Positions 1-10,229 of a stretch of 64,000 bases of DNA are shown piece by piece (position 1 is the first letter of the stretch; each line of letters begins with the position of its first letter). The translations under genes and the position numbers were made by a program. Under the pieces are notes generated by a model. That model did no database searches, was not told where the DNA came from, and saw nothing but the letters and a program-made list of their open reading frames with translations. The stretch covers positions 35,245 through 99,244 of the forward strand of contig MHAF01000098.1 of the NCBI GenBank assembly GCA_001802865.1, given 5' to 3'. The DNA is from Ignavibacteria bacterium RBG_16_34_14 (GTDB taxonomy: Bacteria; Bacteroidota; Ignavibacteria; Ignavibacteriales; Ignavibacteriaceae).

Positions 1-749
1 TCATCTAAAGAAAAATCATTCTCTATTCGAGCAACTTCTTCTCCTTCATAATCAAATAAAATATTTTGAAGTTTCCCTCTTCTTAAAATTTTATCTTTAT
101 TCTCAACCTTTATTTTAACCTCCACTGTTGCTGATTCTTGAGATACATATGGAGTTGTTACAAAAATTCCCCAATGTGCTATATGAAGTGGATAAGTTTT
201 GACCAGCCATACGTGTCTGTAAATTCCTGATCCGGTATACCAGCGTGTATTTGGCTGTTTTGAATTATCAACTCTTACAGCAATAATGTTTTCTCCTTCA
301 ACAAGATATGGAGTTAATTCATAAAAAAAACTGCTGTATCCATAAGGATATCTTCCAAGATGATGACTATTTATCCAGACATCGCTATTCATATATACAC
401 CGTCAAACTCAATCCAGATATGTTTGTCTAAATCTTCTTTATTAATCTGGAAATGTTTCCTATACCAACCGATTCCTGTTGGAAGATAACCACCACTCCC
501 TCCGGTTGGTTCATCTTTATTGTATTCGCCTTCGATACTCCAGTCGTGTGGAAGATTTAATAAACGCCAGTTATTATCATCATTAGAAGTTTGTTCAGCA
601 CCCTGTTGATCTCCAAGCTGAAACCGCCAGTTGAAATCCATTAACAATTTCTGCCGGTTTGACTCACTGTTTTGAGCAAATAAACTCCAGCAAAAGAATC
701 CAACGAATATAAAAATGATATGACAGAAAGTATTTTTAAGATGATTCAT
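1..749 (-). CDS. Glycoside hydrolase family 2 (beta-galactosidase-like), N-terminal part; continues beyond the left window edge
   Basis: Minus-strand reading from ATG at 749: MNHLKNTFCHIIFIFVGFFCWSLFAQ (signal peptide)...LMDFNWRFQLGD...LPHDWSIEGEYNKDEPTGGSGGYLPTGIGWYRKHF...IWIEFDGVYMNSDVWINSHHLGRYPYGYSSFFYELT, typical of the GH2 sugar-binding domain. Open to window edge. Confidence 0.88.
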   Translation of the reverse strand, partial: MNHLKNTFCHIIFIFVGFFCWSLFAQNSESNRQKLLMDFNWRFQLGDQQGAEQTSNDDNNWRLLNLPHDWSIEGEYNKDEPTGGSGGYLPTGIGWYRKHFQINKEDLDKHIWIEFDGVYMNSDVWINSHHLGRYPYGYSSFFYELTPYLVEGENIIAVRVDNSKQPNTRWYTGSGIYRHVWLVKTYPLHIAHWGIFVTTPYVSQESATVEVKIKVENKDKILRRGKLQNILFDYEGEEVARIENDFSLD

Positions 750-778
750 AATCATTACAGTTTTATAAAAGGATTATA

Positions 779-982
779 TCACTCAACTATTACATTCTTA
801 TTTTTAATTATATAGATCAATCCCACTACAACCATTAAACCTCCCCACCAAATGTTGGGATATAATTCGCCTAAAACTGCATTCGTTTCAGCTGGGGAAA
901 TAAGCAGGTACAAACCAGTTAATAATAAAATGCTGCCAATAGTAAAAAGAATTAATCCTACGAAATACCAGATTGGTTTCAT
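779..982 (-). CDS. Small two-TM membrane protein, unknown function
   Basis: 67 aa ORF, hydrophobic segments, sits tightly between the GH2 and SSS genes. Confidence 0.55.
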   Translation of the reverse strand: MKPIWYFVGLILFTIGSILLLTGLYLLISPAETNAVLGELYPNIWWGGLMVVVGLIYIIKNKNVIVE

Positions 983-994
983 ATATTCTCCGTT

Positions 995-2656
995 TTACCA
1001 GTAATAAATATTAAGAATAATTAAAACTATTAAAGAAATAATTCCCCAGAATTCTGGTTTTTGAATCAACCTAAGATCCTTATCAATTGTTTCAGGAGTT
1101 AATCCTTTAACCAGACCAACTAATTCTTCTTTCGGTTTCTTTTTAGTAAAAAGGCTGATTAAAATAGTTGCAGAAAAACAAATTAACCAAGCCCACCAAG
1201 CACGCCAGAAATTTGCAGCCATATCAGATGAAACATCCGACATTGTTATTAAGCTTAAGCTTACCCATTGAAATTTAACTGCAAGATACATTATAATAGA
1301 TGAGCCCATCCCTAATACTAATCCCCAGAATGCACCATTAGGAGTAATCCAGACAACAAACATTCCTAGAAGCATTGTTGCAAACAACGGAGCGTTAACC
1401 CAAGAAAATATAGCCTGCATATAATCCATTATGCTTGGAAAACTTTTTGCCCAGTAAGCAGTTATTAAACTTATAAGCACACCAACTATAGTGGCTGCTC
1501 TTCCCATCCACAATAGATGAGCATCGGAAGCTTTTTTATTTATAACAGATTTATAAATATCATAAGTCCAAACGGTATTGAAGGCACTGATATTTCCTGC
1601 TTGTCCAGCCATAAAACCTGCAAGCAGAGCCGTTACTCCCAATCCCACTAATCCACTGGGATAATAGCGTGCTATTAAAAGGGGCAGCGCTGAATCATAA
1701 TTAACCTGGCTTCCGTCTTTAAGTAATGCAAAGCCGCTGTTCGGATCATTTGCAAGTACAAGCGCAATTAAGCCGGCAAGAATAACTAAAAATGGCAAAG
1801 CCATTTTAAAGAATGAAGCGAGGATAGGAGTCATCCGGGCTGTTCTTAAATCTTTTGCAGAAAATGCTCTCTGCACTACAAGAAAATCTGTAGTCCAATA
1901 TCCAAATGAAAGCACAAATCCTAAACCTAAAACTATTCCTCCCCAATGAATAAGCATTCCGTTCTCAGCAGGATTACCTGAAGTTGACCATAGTGTATTG
2001 AACGATGCTGGAATCCGGCTGAATATTTCTTGTATACTTCCTATTTCCACTATACCTAAAATGGAAACAAGAAATAATCCAAACCATATTAAAAAGAATT
2101 GAATTATTTCCGTAAAAATGGCTGACATTAAACCGCTGAGAGTTACATATACGGCTACGGTTACTGCCGATATCCACATACTTGCATCCCAATTCCACCC
2201 AAAAAAAGTATGAAGCACTAATGCCATAGCATATAGATTTATTCCTGAAACCAGGACTGTCATTATACCAAATGCAATTCCATTCAGAACTCTTGTCTTC
2301 TCATCAAAACGAAGTTTAAGATAACCTGGAATGGATTTGATTTTACTGCTGTAATAAAATGGCATCATATAAATGCCTAGGAAAAGCATTGCGGGAATCG
2401 CCCCTATCCAATAGAAATGAGCAACATACATTCCATACTTAAAAGTATTTCCTGTCATTCCCAATAATTCAAGAGCGCCAAGATTAGCAGATAAAAAAGC
2501 AAGTCCGGCAACCCAAGAACTGTTTCTTCTTCCCGCAAGAAAAAAATCTTCTTCGTTTTTTGTAAATTTTTTAAGATAAACACCTATACCAAGTACAAAT
2601 GCAAAGTAGATTGCAATAATTATCCAGTCTACAAAGTTTAACCCTATTGTGTTCAT
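995..2656 (-). CDS. Sodium:solute symporter (SSS family, sugar transporter)
   Basis: 553 aa, multi-TM; DWIIIAIYFAFVLGIGVYLKKFTKNEEDFFLAGR start and LLAGFMAGQAGNISAFNTVWTYDIY are SSS/SGLT hallmarks. Confidence 0.92.
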   Translation of the reverse strand: MNTIGLNFVDWIIIAIYFAFVLGIGVYLKKFTKNEEDFFLAGRRNSSWVAGLAFLSANLGALELLGMTGNTFKYGMYVAHFYWIGAIPAMLFLGIYMMPFYYSSKIKSIPGYLKLRFDEKTRVLNGIAFGIMTVLVSGINLYAMALVLHTFFGWNWDASMWISAVTVAVYVTLSGLMSAIFTEIIQFFLIWFGLFLVSILGIVEIGSIQEIFSRIPASFNTLWSTSGNPAENGMLIHWGGIVLGLGFVLSFGYWTTDFLVVQRAFSAKDLRTARMTPILASFFKMALPFLVILAGLIALVLANDPNSGFALLKDGSQVNYDSALPLLIARYYPSGLVGLGVTALLAGFMAGQAGNISAFNTVWTYDIYKSVINKKASDAHLLWMGRAATIVGVLISLITAYWAKSFPSIMDYMQAIFSWVNAPLFATMLLGMFVVWITPNGAFWGLVLGMGSSIIMYLAVKFQWVSLSLITMSDVSSDMAANFWRAWWAWLICFSATILISLFTKKKPKEELVGLVKGLTPETIDKDLRLIQKPEFWGIISLIVLIILNIYYW

Positions 2657-2679
2657 TTATTTTTCCTAATAAGAAATTG

Positions 2680-3960
2680 TTAAATGTTAGTTAAACAAAC
2701 AGCACCATAATATCTTACTGATAAAATTTTAACTGAATCTTCATTAAAAACTCTGGATATATAATCAATATATTCATCAACTAAATATTCCGGCAGAAAT
2801 AATTGTATAGTTCCTGCAAATCCACCACCGTGAACTCGGCAAGCTCCTTTCCCTTTTTCTTTTATGAAAATGTCACTTAATGCTAATGCAATTGATATTT
2901 CCTGCTCTTCAAAATTATGAGGAGAATATATATTCTGAAGATATTTATAAGAAGAATTTCCTGACTCATTAACTAAAGATAAAAATTCCTCAAAGTTATT
3001 TTCACTTAATGCTTCTACCTGTTTTTCAACTCTTTTATTCTCTTCAAGAAAGTGAATTGAACGGAGGATTGCTCTGTCGCTAACTACCTTTCTTAGTGGT
3101 TTAATTTCCAGAAGCAATTTCTCAAGTGATATTTCAGAAAGGTATCCTTTATTAAAATATTTCGCTACCTGTTTCATCTCTTCAGGAATTGCTGCATAAT
3201 CTTCAGTTAAGTCAGCATGATTGGCTTCAGTTTGAACTATTATCATTTTATATCCTGCAGCAAGGAAATCAAAATCAATTTTTTTAATTATTGGTTTTTC
3301 AGGATTATAAAAATCTATCCCTATTATCCCGCCCGTTGCACAAGTTAGCTGATCCATTAAGCCACAAGGTTTTCCGAAGTAGTTATTTTCTGCATACTTA
3401 CCAATAATTGCAATCTCTTCAGTAGATATTTTCCCATCGTTATATAGATAATTAAAAATTGAACCAATCAAAACTTCAATAGTAGCTGATGAACTTAATC
3501 CCGAACCAATCATTACATCACTCGAGACAAATGCATTAAAACCTCCAGTAGAATAACCAAATTTTTTCAATCCTGAAGCTATGCCTCTTATCAAAGCTTT
3601 AGTTGAAGCTTTTTCTTCTTCAACATAATCAGTACTTAATAAATTCACTGTAAAAGGCTCAATATTATTTTCAGAATATAAAACCACTTCATTATTATTA
3701 TTTGGAGAGACTGCTGCTATTGAATCGAGATTAATACTTGCAGCTAAAACTTTTCCATGATTGTGGTCGGTATGATTTCCGCTTATTTCAGTTCTGCCAG
3801 GTGAACTAAAAAATTTTACAGGTTTGATTCCAAATATTTTTTCAAAATTACTACTTAACTTTTTATATCTGTTTCTTTGATAAAAAAATATTTTTTCATC
3901 ATTTACATAAAGATCTTTTAAAGCTATTTCAGGATTTGTAACAGGTAAATTTATATTCAT
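2680..3960 (-). CDS. galK: Galactokinase
   Basis: FFSSPGRTEISGNHTDHNHGKVLAASI (galactokinase signature), GSGLSSSATIEVLIG (GHMP ATP motif), CRVHGGGFAGT. Confidence 0.93.
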   Translation of the reverse strand: MNINLPVTNPEIALKDLYVNDEKIFFYQRNRYKKLSSNFEKIFGIKPVKFFSSPGRTEISGNHTDHNHGKVLAASINLDSIAAVSPNNNNEVVLYSENNIEPFTVNLLSTDYVEEEKASTKALIRGIASGLKKFGYSTGGFNAFVSSDVMIGSGLSSSATIEVLIGSIFNYLYNDGKISTEEIAIIGKYAENNYFGKPCGLMDQLTCATGGIIGIDFYNPEKPIIKKIDFDFLAAGYKMIIVQTEANHADLTEDYAAIPEEMKQVAKYFNKGYLSEISLEKLLLEIKPLRKVVSDRAILRSIHFLEENKRVEKQVEALSENNFEEFLSLVNESGNSSYKYLQNIYSPHNFEEQEISIALALSDIFIKEKGKGACRVHGGGFAGTIQLFLPEYLVDEYIDYISRVFNEDSVKILSVRYYGAVCLTNI

Positions 3961-3969
3961 ATTTTAAAA

Positions 3970-4941
3970 TTATTGTTTAAGTAATGAAAATCCCATTGAT
4001 ACAGACCAGAATTCTTCGGGTTTCAAGATGATTAATCCCTCCCTGTTATTAAATGCATCTATACTTGAAGTCATCGGTTCAACTGCAATGGAGTTTCTAT
4101 CAGGAGGAATATAAAGGACCAGGTAATTATATTTATTTATTCCTGATTCATGCCAGATTTTAAGTTTATAATCTGCGTTGTTAGGAATAATATAGATGAA
4201 GTTAATTTCATTATTTTCAGAATACCTGAACAGATTGTCCAATTTTTTATTTTTTAAATCTATATGATGATAAGATCCATTACTTAAAGAACTAACAATA
4301 CCATTTGGAATATTATTTTGATCAAGTTCTAACTTCTCCATAGCATTAAACTCAATTGAAAGATTATCAACATTTGTATCTAAAGCATAATAGGGATGCC
4401 ATCCATCTGTAAATAAAATTTCTGAGTTGTTTAAATTAAAAACCTTTGTTGTTATAATAACTTCTCCAGTTAATGTAAATTTATAAACCACAGATACTTT
4501 GAAACAAAATGGATATCCTTCCATTTTTTTTAATGATTCATATTCTAATTCAACTTCAGCATATTCTTTCAAAATATTTTTCGAAATGATATTAAACTTT
4601 GCATTATATAAAAAACCGTGACAAGCATTTCCTTCATCTTTATAATTTATAGGAAGCTCAAAATTCTGGTTATTAAAAGTATACTTTCCATTTCTAATCC
4701 TATTAGCAAAAGGGAACAGTTTTACATTATTAAAAATATCATCATTTGATATTAAGTTCTCATCTTTCAACTCTTTTAGAACCGGAATTAATGAATTACC
4801 AAAATTAAGAAACGCAGAATTTAATCTGGCTCCAAGATTTGGCAAAATACTGAGAAATCCGCCGGTAATTTTATTTTTAATATTAATATGATGAAATAAT
4901 GTATCTTGATTCTGTTCTGTTATTTGAAATTGGCTATTCAT
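3970..4941 (-). CDS. Aldose 1-epimerase (mutarotase) family
   Basis: 323 aa; FPFANRIRNGKYTFNNQNFELPIN...HGFLYN, GWHPYYAL, EPMTSSIDAFNNREGLIIL pattern; placed next to galK. Confidence 0.85.
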   Translation of the reverse strand: MNSQFQITEQNQDTLFHHINIKNKITGGFLSILPNLGARLNSAFLNFGNSLIPVLKELKDENLISNDDIFNNVKLFPFANRIRNGKYTFNNQNFELPINYKDEGNACHGFLYNAKFNIISKNILKEYAEVELEYESLKKMEGYPFCFKVSVVYKFTLTGEVIITTKVFNLNNSEILFTDGWHPYYALDTNVDNLSIEFNAMEKLELDQNNIPNGIVSSLSNGSYHHIDLKNKKLDNLFRYSENNEINFIYIIPNNADYKLKIWHESGINKYNYLVLYIPPDRNSIAVEPMTSSIDAFNNREGLIILKPEEFWSVSMGFSLLKQ

Positions 4942-7505
4942 TCTTGAGTCTTTATCAGGTAGATTTTTTTGAGTTTAATTCCATAATTATTCAATCCTTC
5001 ATCCAATTCGGGTAATGGAATCGAAATCTGGATGGATTCAAGTTTTAGACTTTTAATTTTGTTTGATTGTGGAATTGATTCAAACCAGTAAGGAAGAAAA
5101 GTTGGATAAGGTCTTGGTAATAATGCAAACTTAAATTTCTCCGGTTGAGATAAAGGTATAATTAAATTTTCATAACTGGTTTTAATCGGTATCGTTCTTT
5201 CAAATCCTGTAGTATTATCATAAAGAACTTTAACTGTAATGGAATCTAAATCTTCAGAAGTGCTTTTCATTTCAAGATTAAGTTTATCATTAACACCTGG
5301 CTTAATATTCTTTAGATACTCTCCAATATAAAACTGCATAGCTAACTCAGAAAATTTTTCTCTGACCTTGTTTATAACAACACTTAACTCCTGTTCATAA
5401 TCCTCATCGAAAGTATAATCAATTCCGTATTGAACAAATCTCCAGATATTTGATGTAATTAAATTATCAGCATCCGTTTCAGGATTATAAACGAGAATTT
5501 TATCAGATGGGGGTAGAATAGAAAGCTTAAAAGATTCGCCAGGGTTGAACGACCAAAACTCAGGGGAAATATTTAATCTTCCGGGAAATGTAAGAATCTC
5601 GTTATCATTATTTATAGCTACAAAATAGTTTATCACTCCATTTAATAATATTTCCTTGGGAAGAATAAATTCATAAATAAAATCATCAGATTTTACAAAT
5701 TGAATTTTTTGATAGTTTCGCCAGCCCGGTTTTGTTATATACACAGCAGGGTTAAGATTTTCTTCTTTGCAATAAATTTCAATTACAATTTTCTTTTCTT
5801 CATTCTCATTAAAAGCCGAAGGTGTAAGATTTTTTATTTCGGTTGATTGAAAATCATTAATAAATTCTCCATACTCCTTTATCATTTCAAAATCTGTATT
5901 ACCTGTGCTATAATTAGTTATAGAAAAATTTTTATCATTTGTAATGAAGTAAACACCGGGCTCAAGTTTAACAGTGTAATTAACAGCTGCTTGAAAATTT
6001 TCGTTATCAGAATAAATTTTAAAATCAGGGTTTAAATCAGGAAGATTAATTTTCATTTTATGGGATTTCCAGAGCAGCTTTGCAACAAGTTCATCAAGTC
6101 CATTTCTGCCAAACGGGTTTTTAATCCAAACTGCGTCAGGAAATAACTCCAATTTCCAAACATTATTATTGACTTCATCTAAAAAATATGTTCCTCTTCC
6201 ATCATAATTAATTAATTTAGAATTTCCATAGCCGGCAATATGTTTTAGTTGTTTAATATCAACAGGGGATGTTTCATTATTGTTTGAATAATAAAATCTT
6301 TCCGAAGTATTAAGCAGACTGAGATTCATATTGTAATCAACCAACACGTTGCTCATAATAACTGATGAATTATCAATTTTCTTTGGTGAAATCTCCTCTT
6401 TGTTAAAAAGATAAGCTGATATAAGAAAGCTTAACGCTTTTTGAGGTGTGTAAAGTAAATTCAAAAAATGAGTTGAATACTCTGAGTTGTATTGTGCGAT
6501 TGAAGTAGGATCGTAGCAGAACATCGTTGCCCATTGCATTCCGGCTTCTTTAAAACTGTGAGCCATAACGGGATACATATAAGATTTTCCAATATCAGCA
6601 GCATCAAATTCATAAACTATTTTAGCTTTATTTTTTATTTTCTCTGTATGATCCGGAAGCGGATAAGAAAGAACATTAGGAAGAAAATTTCCTTTTAGCT
6701 CACTGTATTTTACTAATCCAGTTGGATACCACTGAAATGAAATTCCTTCTATGTTTGATGAAGCAACCCCTTCCCACTGCTCTTTACCCGGATTCTCACT
6801 TATGTTAAAGAAGATTGGTTTTGTTATACCTACATCTCTTAAAGCTTTAACTGTAGTGTTCACGTAATTTGTAACACTATCTTTATTGAGAGAAAGATTT
6901 GGTTCGTTAAAAATTTCAAATCCAATTATGTAATCTTCATCCCTATAAGTTTTGCCTGTATAGGAATTTTTATGATTAACAAATTGTTTGAGATAATTTA
7001 CGTGTGCCTTAAGAACTTCTGGTTTAGTTGTTGACTCTATCTTGGAATAGAAAGTTGAGAAGCCGGTTGTTTCGATATCAGGTTCGGGCCAGCCCGTTCC
7101 CCACCATGCAATCGGTGTAAGAATAATGTAAATATTATTTTCAATTAATTTTGAAATCAAGTAATCCAGCAATTCAATATGTTCATTCTCAATCAGGTTT
7201 CCTTCTCTATCTGAAACTTCCCTGTCCCATACATGAATACGATAAGCATTTAACCCAAGTCTATTAAATTGCTGAATATCGAGATCAATAATTTCTTTGT
7301 GCGAAATGCTTTTATCTTTTAAAGCCCTGTATGAAAAAGCAAAAGGTGTTGAATAATTTACACCAAAGAAATAAGCTTCTTCTTTATTTATGGTCCATCT
7401 CATTCTTCCGGATGAATCTACATAAATAAGATCCGACGAGCTTTGTGCAGAAATATTCGGGAGAAAAAGAAATGAGAAGAACAATATTTTTAGTAAAAAT
7501 TTCAT
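4938..7505 (-). CDS. Secreted clan GH-A glycoside hydrolase (GH5-like) with additional C-terminal domains
   Basis: Signal peptide; TIM barrel with IIGFEIFNEPNLS acid/base and KIVYEFDAADIG nucleophile; 855 aa. Confidence 0.75.
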   Translation of the reverse strand: MKFLLKILFFSFLFLPNISAQSSSDLIYVDSSGRMRWTINKEEAYFFGVNYSTPFAFSYRALKDKSISHKEIIDLDIQQFNRLGLNAYRIHVWDREVSDREGNLIENEHIELLDYLISKLIENNIYIILTPIAWWGTGWPEPDIETTGFSTFYSKIESTTKPEVLKAHVNYLKQFVNHKNSYTGKTYRDEDYIIGFEIFNEPNLSLNKDSVTNYVNTTVKALRDVGITKPIFFNISENPGKEQWEGVASSNIEGISFQWYPTGLVKYSELKGNFLPNVLSYPLPDHTEKIKNKAKIVYEFDAADIGKSYMYPVMAHSFKEAGMQWATMFCYDPTSIAQYNSEYSTHFLNLLYTPQKALSFLISAYLFNKEEISPKKIDNSSVIMSNVLVDYNMNLSLLNTSERFYYSNNNETSPVDIKQLKHIAGYGNSKLINYDGRGTYFLDEVNNNVWKLELFPDAVWIKNPFGRNGLDELVAKLLWKSHKMKINLPDLNPDFKIYSDNENFQAAVNYTVKLEPGVYFITNDKNFSITNYSTGNTDFEMIKEYGEFINDFQSTEIKNLTPSAFNENEEKKIVIEIYCKEENLNPAVYITKPGWRNYQKIQFVKSDDFIYEFILPKEILLNGVINYFVAINNDNEILTFPGRLNISPEFWSFNPGESFKLSILPPSDKILVYNPETDADNLITSNIWRFVQYGIDYTFDEDYEQELSVVINKVREKFSELAMQFYIGEYLKNIKPGVNDKLNLEMKSTSEDLDSITVKVLYDNTTGFERTIPIKTSYENLIIPLSQPEKFKFALLPRPYPTFLPYWFESIPQSNKIKSLKLESIQISIPLPELDEGLNNYGIKLKKIYLIKTQE

Positions 7506-8890
7506 TTAAGAAGAATTGCTTTAATGGAAGCCGATTTCTTTTCAGTAATTAGTATAATTAAATAAATACCCGAAGGAAGAATATTATTATTTGCATCTCT
7601 GCCATTCCATCCTATTGAATTTTCACCAGCATTTTTTATTTCGTTAATCAAAATGTTGATCTCTTCACCAAGAGAGTTGTACACAACTAATTTTACATTC
7701 GTTTTCTGAAGCAATTCATAATTTATCCTTGTTACAGGATTAAAGGGATTGGGGTAATTCTGATGTAATTTGAAATCTAAAATTTCATTTTCCAGATCAT
7801 TAACAGATACAGGTTCATGAAATGCTGATAAAGAATTTAAAGCTTCCCCTTGAAAATTAAATAATGTTAGATTTTCCCAGGGTGACCCGATAGGTTGCAC
7901 TGAAATATATTCAGGAGCCCAATAAAATAACCCAAGACCTTTGTTGTTCGGTACATTTTTAATAATCTCTATTAGATCATATAGAAAATTGAATTGCCCT
8001 TCTACCGTAGCTGAATATCCCTGGTGAAGCTGGGAGGAATTCCAGACAAAATTGTTATGGTTATCGAAATATTCCAATGTCCATGGATATGCAGCCTCTG
8101 CAACAATTATCTCTTTATTGTATCTCGTTGCTAAGTCATTAAGATTCTGAGTTAAATCAGATAATGTTCCATGCCACCACGGATAAAATGATTGACCAAT
8201 TATATCAAATGGTACCTGGTAGGAATTTAAATTATCAAAAAACCATCTGCTGCCGTTATTGTCACCTCCCCGATCAATATGAATCAAAATTGGAATTGTT
8301 GAATCAGGAACTGCATCGAGCACTGCATTTCTCGCAGTCTTTAAAAGATTTGTAAACTGCTGCCATTGTTGTGGTGTATTATATGAACCGCCAACTCTGC
8401 CTTCAGGCCAGAGAAATCCGCTTATGATTTCATTTCCAATTTGAACCATATCAGGCAAGGCATTTATTTCATCAAATGCCTGTATCACATTAAGAGTATA
8501 GGAATAAATACTATCTACTAATTCCTGATAAGAAAGAGACTGCCATGCAACAGGTTTATTTTGCTGACCTGGATCAGCCCAGCTGTCTGAGTAATGAAAA
8601 TCCAGAAAAAATTTTAATCCATTCTGTTTTATTCTGCTTGCCATCTGAAGAGTGCTTGCAAGCCCACAATAACCATTTGCGGGTGAATGCCAGAGCCGAA
8701 GCCGTATGTAATTGATTTCATTCAGACTGAAAATTTCTAATGGATCGGTTTGTACTCCATTTATATTATATACTCCGCCTAAATCTTCTATCTGAGGAAT
8801 GAAAGATACATCTGCACCTTTAATAAACTCAGAAGACTGGGCAAATAATAAAGAATCTAAAAAAAATATTAAAAAGAAAAACTGTTTCAT
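7502..8890 (-). CDS. Arabinogalactan endo-beta-1,4-galactanase (GH53) with T9SS C-terminal sorting domain
   Basis: FIKGADVSFIPQIEDLGG...NEINYIRLRLWHSP, MVQIGNEIISGFLWPEG, IIVAEAAYPW; C-term LHQNYPNPFNPVTRINYEL...LPSGIYLIIL (T9SS type A). Confidence 0.92.
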   Translation of the reverse strand: MKQFFFLIFFLDSLLFAQSSEFIKGADVSFIPQIEDLGGVYNINGVQTDPLEIFSLNEINYIRLRLWHSPANGYCGLASTLQMASRIKQNGLKFFLDFHYSDSWADPGQQNKPVAWQSLSYQELVDSIYSYTLNVIQAFDEINALPDMVQIGNEIISGFLWPEGRVGGSYNTPQQWQQFTNLLKTARNAVLDAVPDSTIPILIHIDRGGDNNGSRWFFDNLNSYQVPFDIIGQSFYPWWHGTLSDLTQNLNDLATRYNKEIIVAEAAYPWTLEYFDNHNNFVWNSSQLHQGYSATVEGQFNFLYDLIEIIKNVPNNKGLGLFYWAPEYISVQPIGSPWENLTLFNFQGEALNSLSAFHEPVSVNDLENEILDFKLHQNYPNPFNPVTRINYELLQKTNVKLVVYNSLGEEINILINEIKNAGENSIGWNGRDANNNILPSGIYLIILITEKKSASIKAILLK

Positions 8891-9007
8891 TAACTATTCG
8901 TATCACTGTTGTTAGTTATTCAATTCAATTCTATAACTCTCAATCAAGTAAAAATTTATTTCTTTCAAAAAATTATAGAAAAATAAATCAGTAAAAATAT
9001 TTTGCAC

Positions 9008-10060
9008 TTATTTATTTTCATTAATTATCTTTAAAGAATAATGAACTGAATACATTTCTTTCAATATTTCGGCGCTTCTTTCAGGAGTTATATCTCGCTG
9101 AGGTTCACCAAGCATTTCATAACCAACCATAAATTTTTTAATTGTTGCAGACCTTAACAACGGTGGATAAAAATGCATATGTAAATGCCATTCAGGATGT
9201 TCCAGGCCATCTGTTGGTGATTGATGAATTCCTGCTGAATAAGGAAATGATGTATTAAAAATATTATCATACTTTACAGTTGTAATTTTTAATATTTCTG
9301 CAAACAACTCTATTTCTTTTTCAACTAATTGTAGGATATTATTAATTTTTCTTTTAGAGATAATCATTGACTCAAAAGGCCAAACAGCCCAGAAAGGAAC
9401 TAAAAGAATAAAACTATCGTTTTCAAAAATAATTCTCTCCTGTTTTTGTTTTTCAAGATTGATATAATCAGAAAGAAGCGAGGTATTTTTTTCTTTATAA
9501 TATTGTAATTGATTAAACTGTTCTTTAAAAGGTTCATTCGGAATATTTTCCTGTGCCCAGATCTGTCCATGAGGATGAGAATTACTGCATCCCATAATCT
9601 CGCCTTTATTTTCAAAAATTTGCACGTAATTAATAAAAGGTTTGCTGCCAAGGAATGAATATTCATCTTGCCAGGTGTTAACTACCTTTACGATTTCTCC
9701 CAGTTCAAGTTCAGCAAGAGTTAAATTATGTTTGGGGGAAAAGCAAACTACCCTGCAAATTCCACTTTCTGTTTGTGCTTTAATTAATCCGGATTCATTA
9801 ATAAAAAAATTAGATTTATCTTTTTTTAGAGCGCTGAAGTCATTATCAAAAACAAATGTAGAAGTGTAATTAGGATTGATATCTCCATTTGCACGAATAT
9901 TTCCCGGACATAAGTAGCAATTATTTATGTATTCTGGGGTAAGATGAGTAAAGTATTGTTCAACTTTTCCCTGCCAGGGTCTTTGTGTGCGATGAGGCGA
10001 AACAAGAATCCATTCCCCTGTTAAAGGATTAAATCTTCTATGACTTTCTTTTGGAATCAT
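9008..10060 (-). CDS. galT: Galactose-1-phosphate uridylyltransferase
   Basis: RRFNPLTGEWILVSPHRTQRPWQG, CYLCPGN, GCSNSHPHGQIWA, EWHLHMHFYPPLLRS. Confidence 0.95.
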   Translation of the reverse strand: MIPKESHRRFNPLTGEWILVSPHRTQRPWQGKVEQYFTHLTPEYINNCYLCPGNIRANGDINPNYTSTFVFDNDFSALKKDKSNFFINESGLIKAQTESGICRVVCFSPKHNLTLAELELGEIVKVVNTWQDEYSFLGSKPFINYVQIFENKGEIMGCSNSHPHGQIWAQENIPNEPFKEQFNQLQYYKEKNTSLLSDYINLEKQKQERIIFENDSFILLVPFWAVWPFESMIISKRKINNILQLVEKEIELFAEILKITTVKYDNIFNTSFPYSAGIHQSPTDGLEHPEWHLHMHFYPPLLRSATIKKFMVGYEMLGEPQRDITPERSAEILKEMYSVHYSLKIINENK

Positions 10061-10069
10061 AATTTAACT

Positions 10070-10083
10070 TGCCAACGTTTGCA
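10070..10083. promoter_or_regulatory. Candidate LacI/GalR-family operator upstream of galT
   Basis: TGCCAACGTTTGCA, near-perfect palindrome with central CG, ending 10 bp upstream of the galT start codon. Confidence 0.5.
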
Positions 10084-10207
10084 GGTATGTTTGTAAAAAA
10101 ATATCAGGTTGATTCTCTGACTATAAATAAAGTATCTAATTTAATATCAGTATTTGAATTTGATCCATTCTGATCTTCAATCCCAGTAGGTAAGCCAAAT
10201 AAAAACT

Positions 10208-10229
10208 TAGTGGAGGTGCGGGGAGTCGA
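10208..10229 (-). other. 3'-end fragment of a tmRNA/tRNA-Ala-like gene (candidate att half-site)
   Basis: Minus strand 5'-TCGACTCCCCGCACCTCCACTA-3': T-loop 3' half, T-stem, 7-nt acceptor strand CACCTCC with U at position 70, discriminator A, degenerate CCA. No upstream tRNA/tmRNA body. Confidence 0.5.
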
